DNA from: Candidatus Aenigmatarchaeota archaeon
GTDB taxonomy: Archaea > Aenigmatarchaeota > Aenigmatarchaeia > QMZP01
Assembly: GCA_016202745.1 (NCBI GenBank)
Contig: JACQOB010000077.1
Coordinates: forward strand, 1 to 13,582
Direction: 5' to 3'
DNA: 13,582 nt
Part shown: in pieces, positions 13,571 to 13,582 of the stretch
How positions within the stretch are numbered: position 1 is the stretch's first letter
Layout of the letters: each line of letters starts with the position of its first letter
The notes under the pieces: generated by a model
The model's input: only the letters and a program-made list of their open reading frames with translations
The model's database searches: none
What the model was told of the DNA's origin: nothing
Program-made: the position numbers and the translations under genes

Positions 13571-13582
13571 TTATATAGTGAC

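Noticed and set aside
13498..13580. Short GTG-started frame after the palindromic TATA
   Set aside because: It has no proper Shine-Dalgarno spacing, runs through the next promoter's TATA box and shows no gene-like composition.
1..13582. tRNA, rRNA, CRISPR array, transposase or insertion-sequence ends
   Set aside because: Reading both strands showed no T-loop/anticodon cloverleaf pattern, no regularly spaced repeat array and no transposase or integrase gene.

Overview
The window is archaeal. Evidence: an archaeal-type translation factor aIF5B, an archaemetzincin-like peptidase, a TrmB-type regulator, a seryl-tRNA synthetase with the archaeal-looking motif 3 (NSTAIATTRT), TATA boxes about 25-28 bp upstream of many start codons (leaderless-type promoters), and AGG/AGA as the favoured Arg codons. 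The compact gene order and the mixture of housekeeping and unrecognised small genes fit a DPANN-type lineage, but no marker here proves the phylum. Most genes have mid-to-high GC. Two stretches are clearly AT-rich: the first ~230 bp of the aIF5B gene and the ~400 bp just downstream of it.

Layout. 53-679 (+) is an archaemetzincin-like zinc peptidase, convergent with a (-) operon 3721-843 made of a 528-aa TrmB-like regulator with three tandem effector domains followed 8 nt later by serS. A divergent promoter region (3722-3822) holds a perfect 22-bp palindrome between two outward-facing TATA boxes. Rightward of it lie a secreted beta-rich protein (3823-4902) and an overlapping class I methyltransferase (4889-5521). 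Next comes aIF5B (5588-7306, start corrected to the ATG behind GGAGG).

Downstream of aIF5B is an accessory-looking segment, 7307-8838. It has a strongly promoted AT-rich small gene (7438-7677), an overlapping short frame (7670-7774) whose end resembles the last residues of aIF5B, a (-) MNT/HEPN toxin-antitoxin pair (8725-7791) with a 20-bp-spaced direct-repeat operator, and a third aIF5B-tail-like copy (8791-8838). One reading is that the 3' end of the aIF5B gene has been duplicated around inserted cassettes.

The right part carries a P-loop kinase-like protein (8871-9557), a PAP2 phosphatase (9591-10097), a 5'-truncated membrane-protein remnant that no standard gene call would show (10092-10301, -), and a four-gene leftward cluster (13379-10289). 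The cluster encodes two unrecognised proteins, a double-SIS sugar-isomerase-like protein and a putative HExxH metallopeptidase. The last 200 bp are gene-free but contain several TATA elements and two inverted repeats, so they look like a promoter region for a gene beyond the window. No tRNA, rRNA, CRISPR array or transposase was seen. No gap without a gene exceeds 300 bases.
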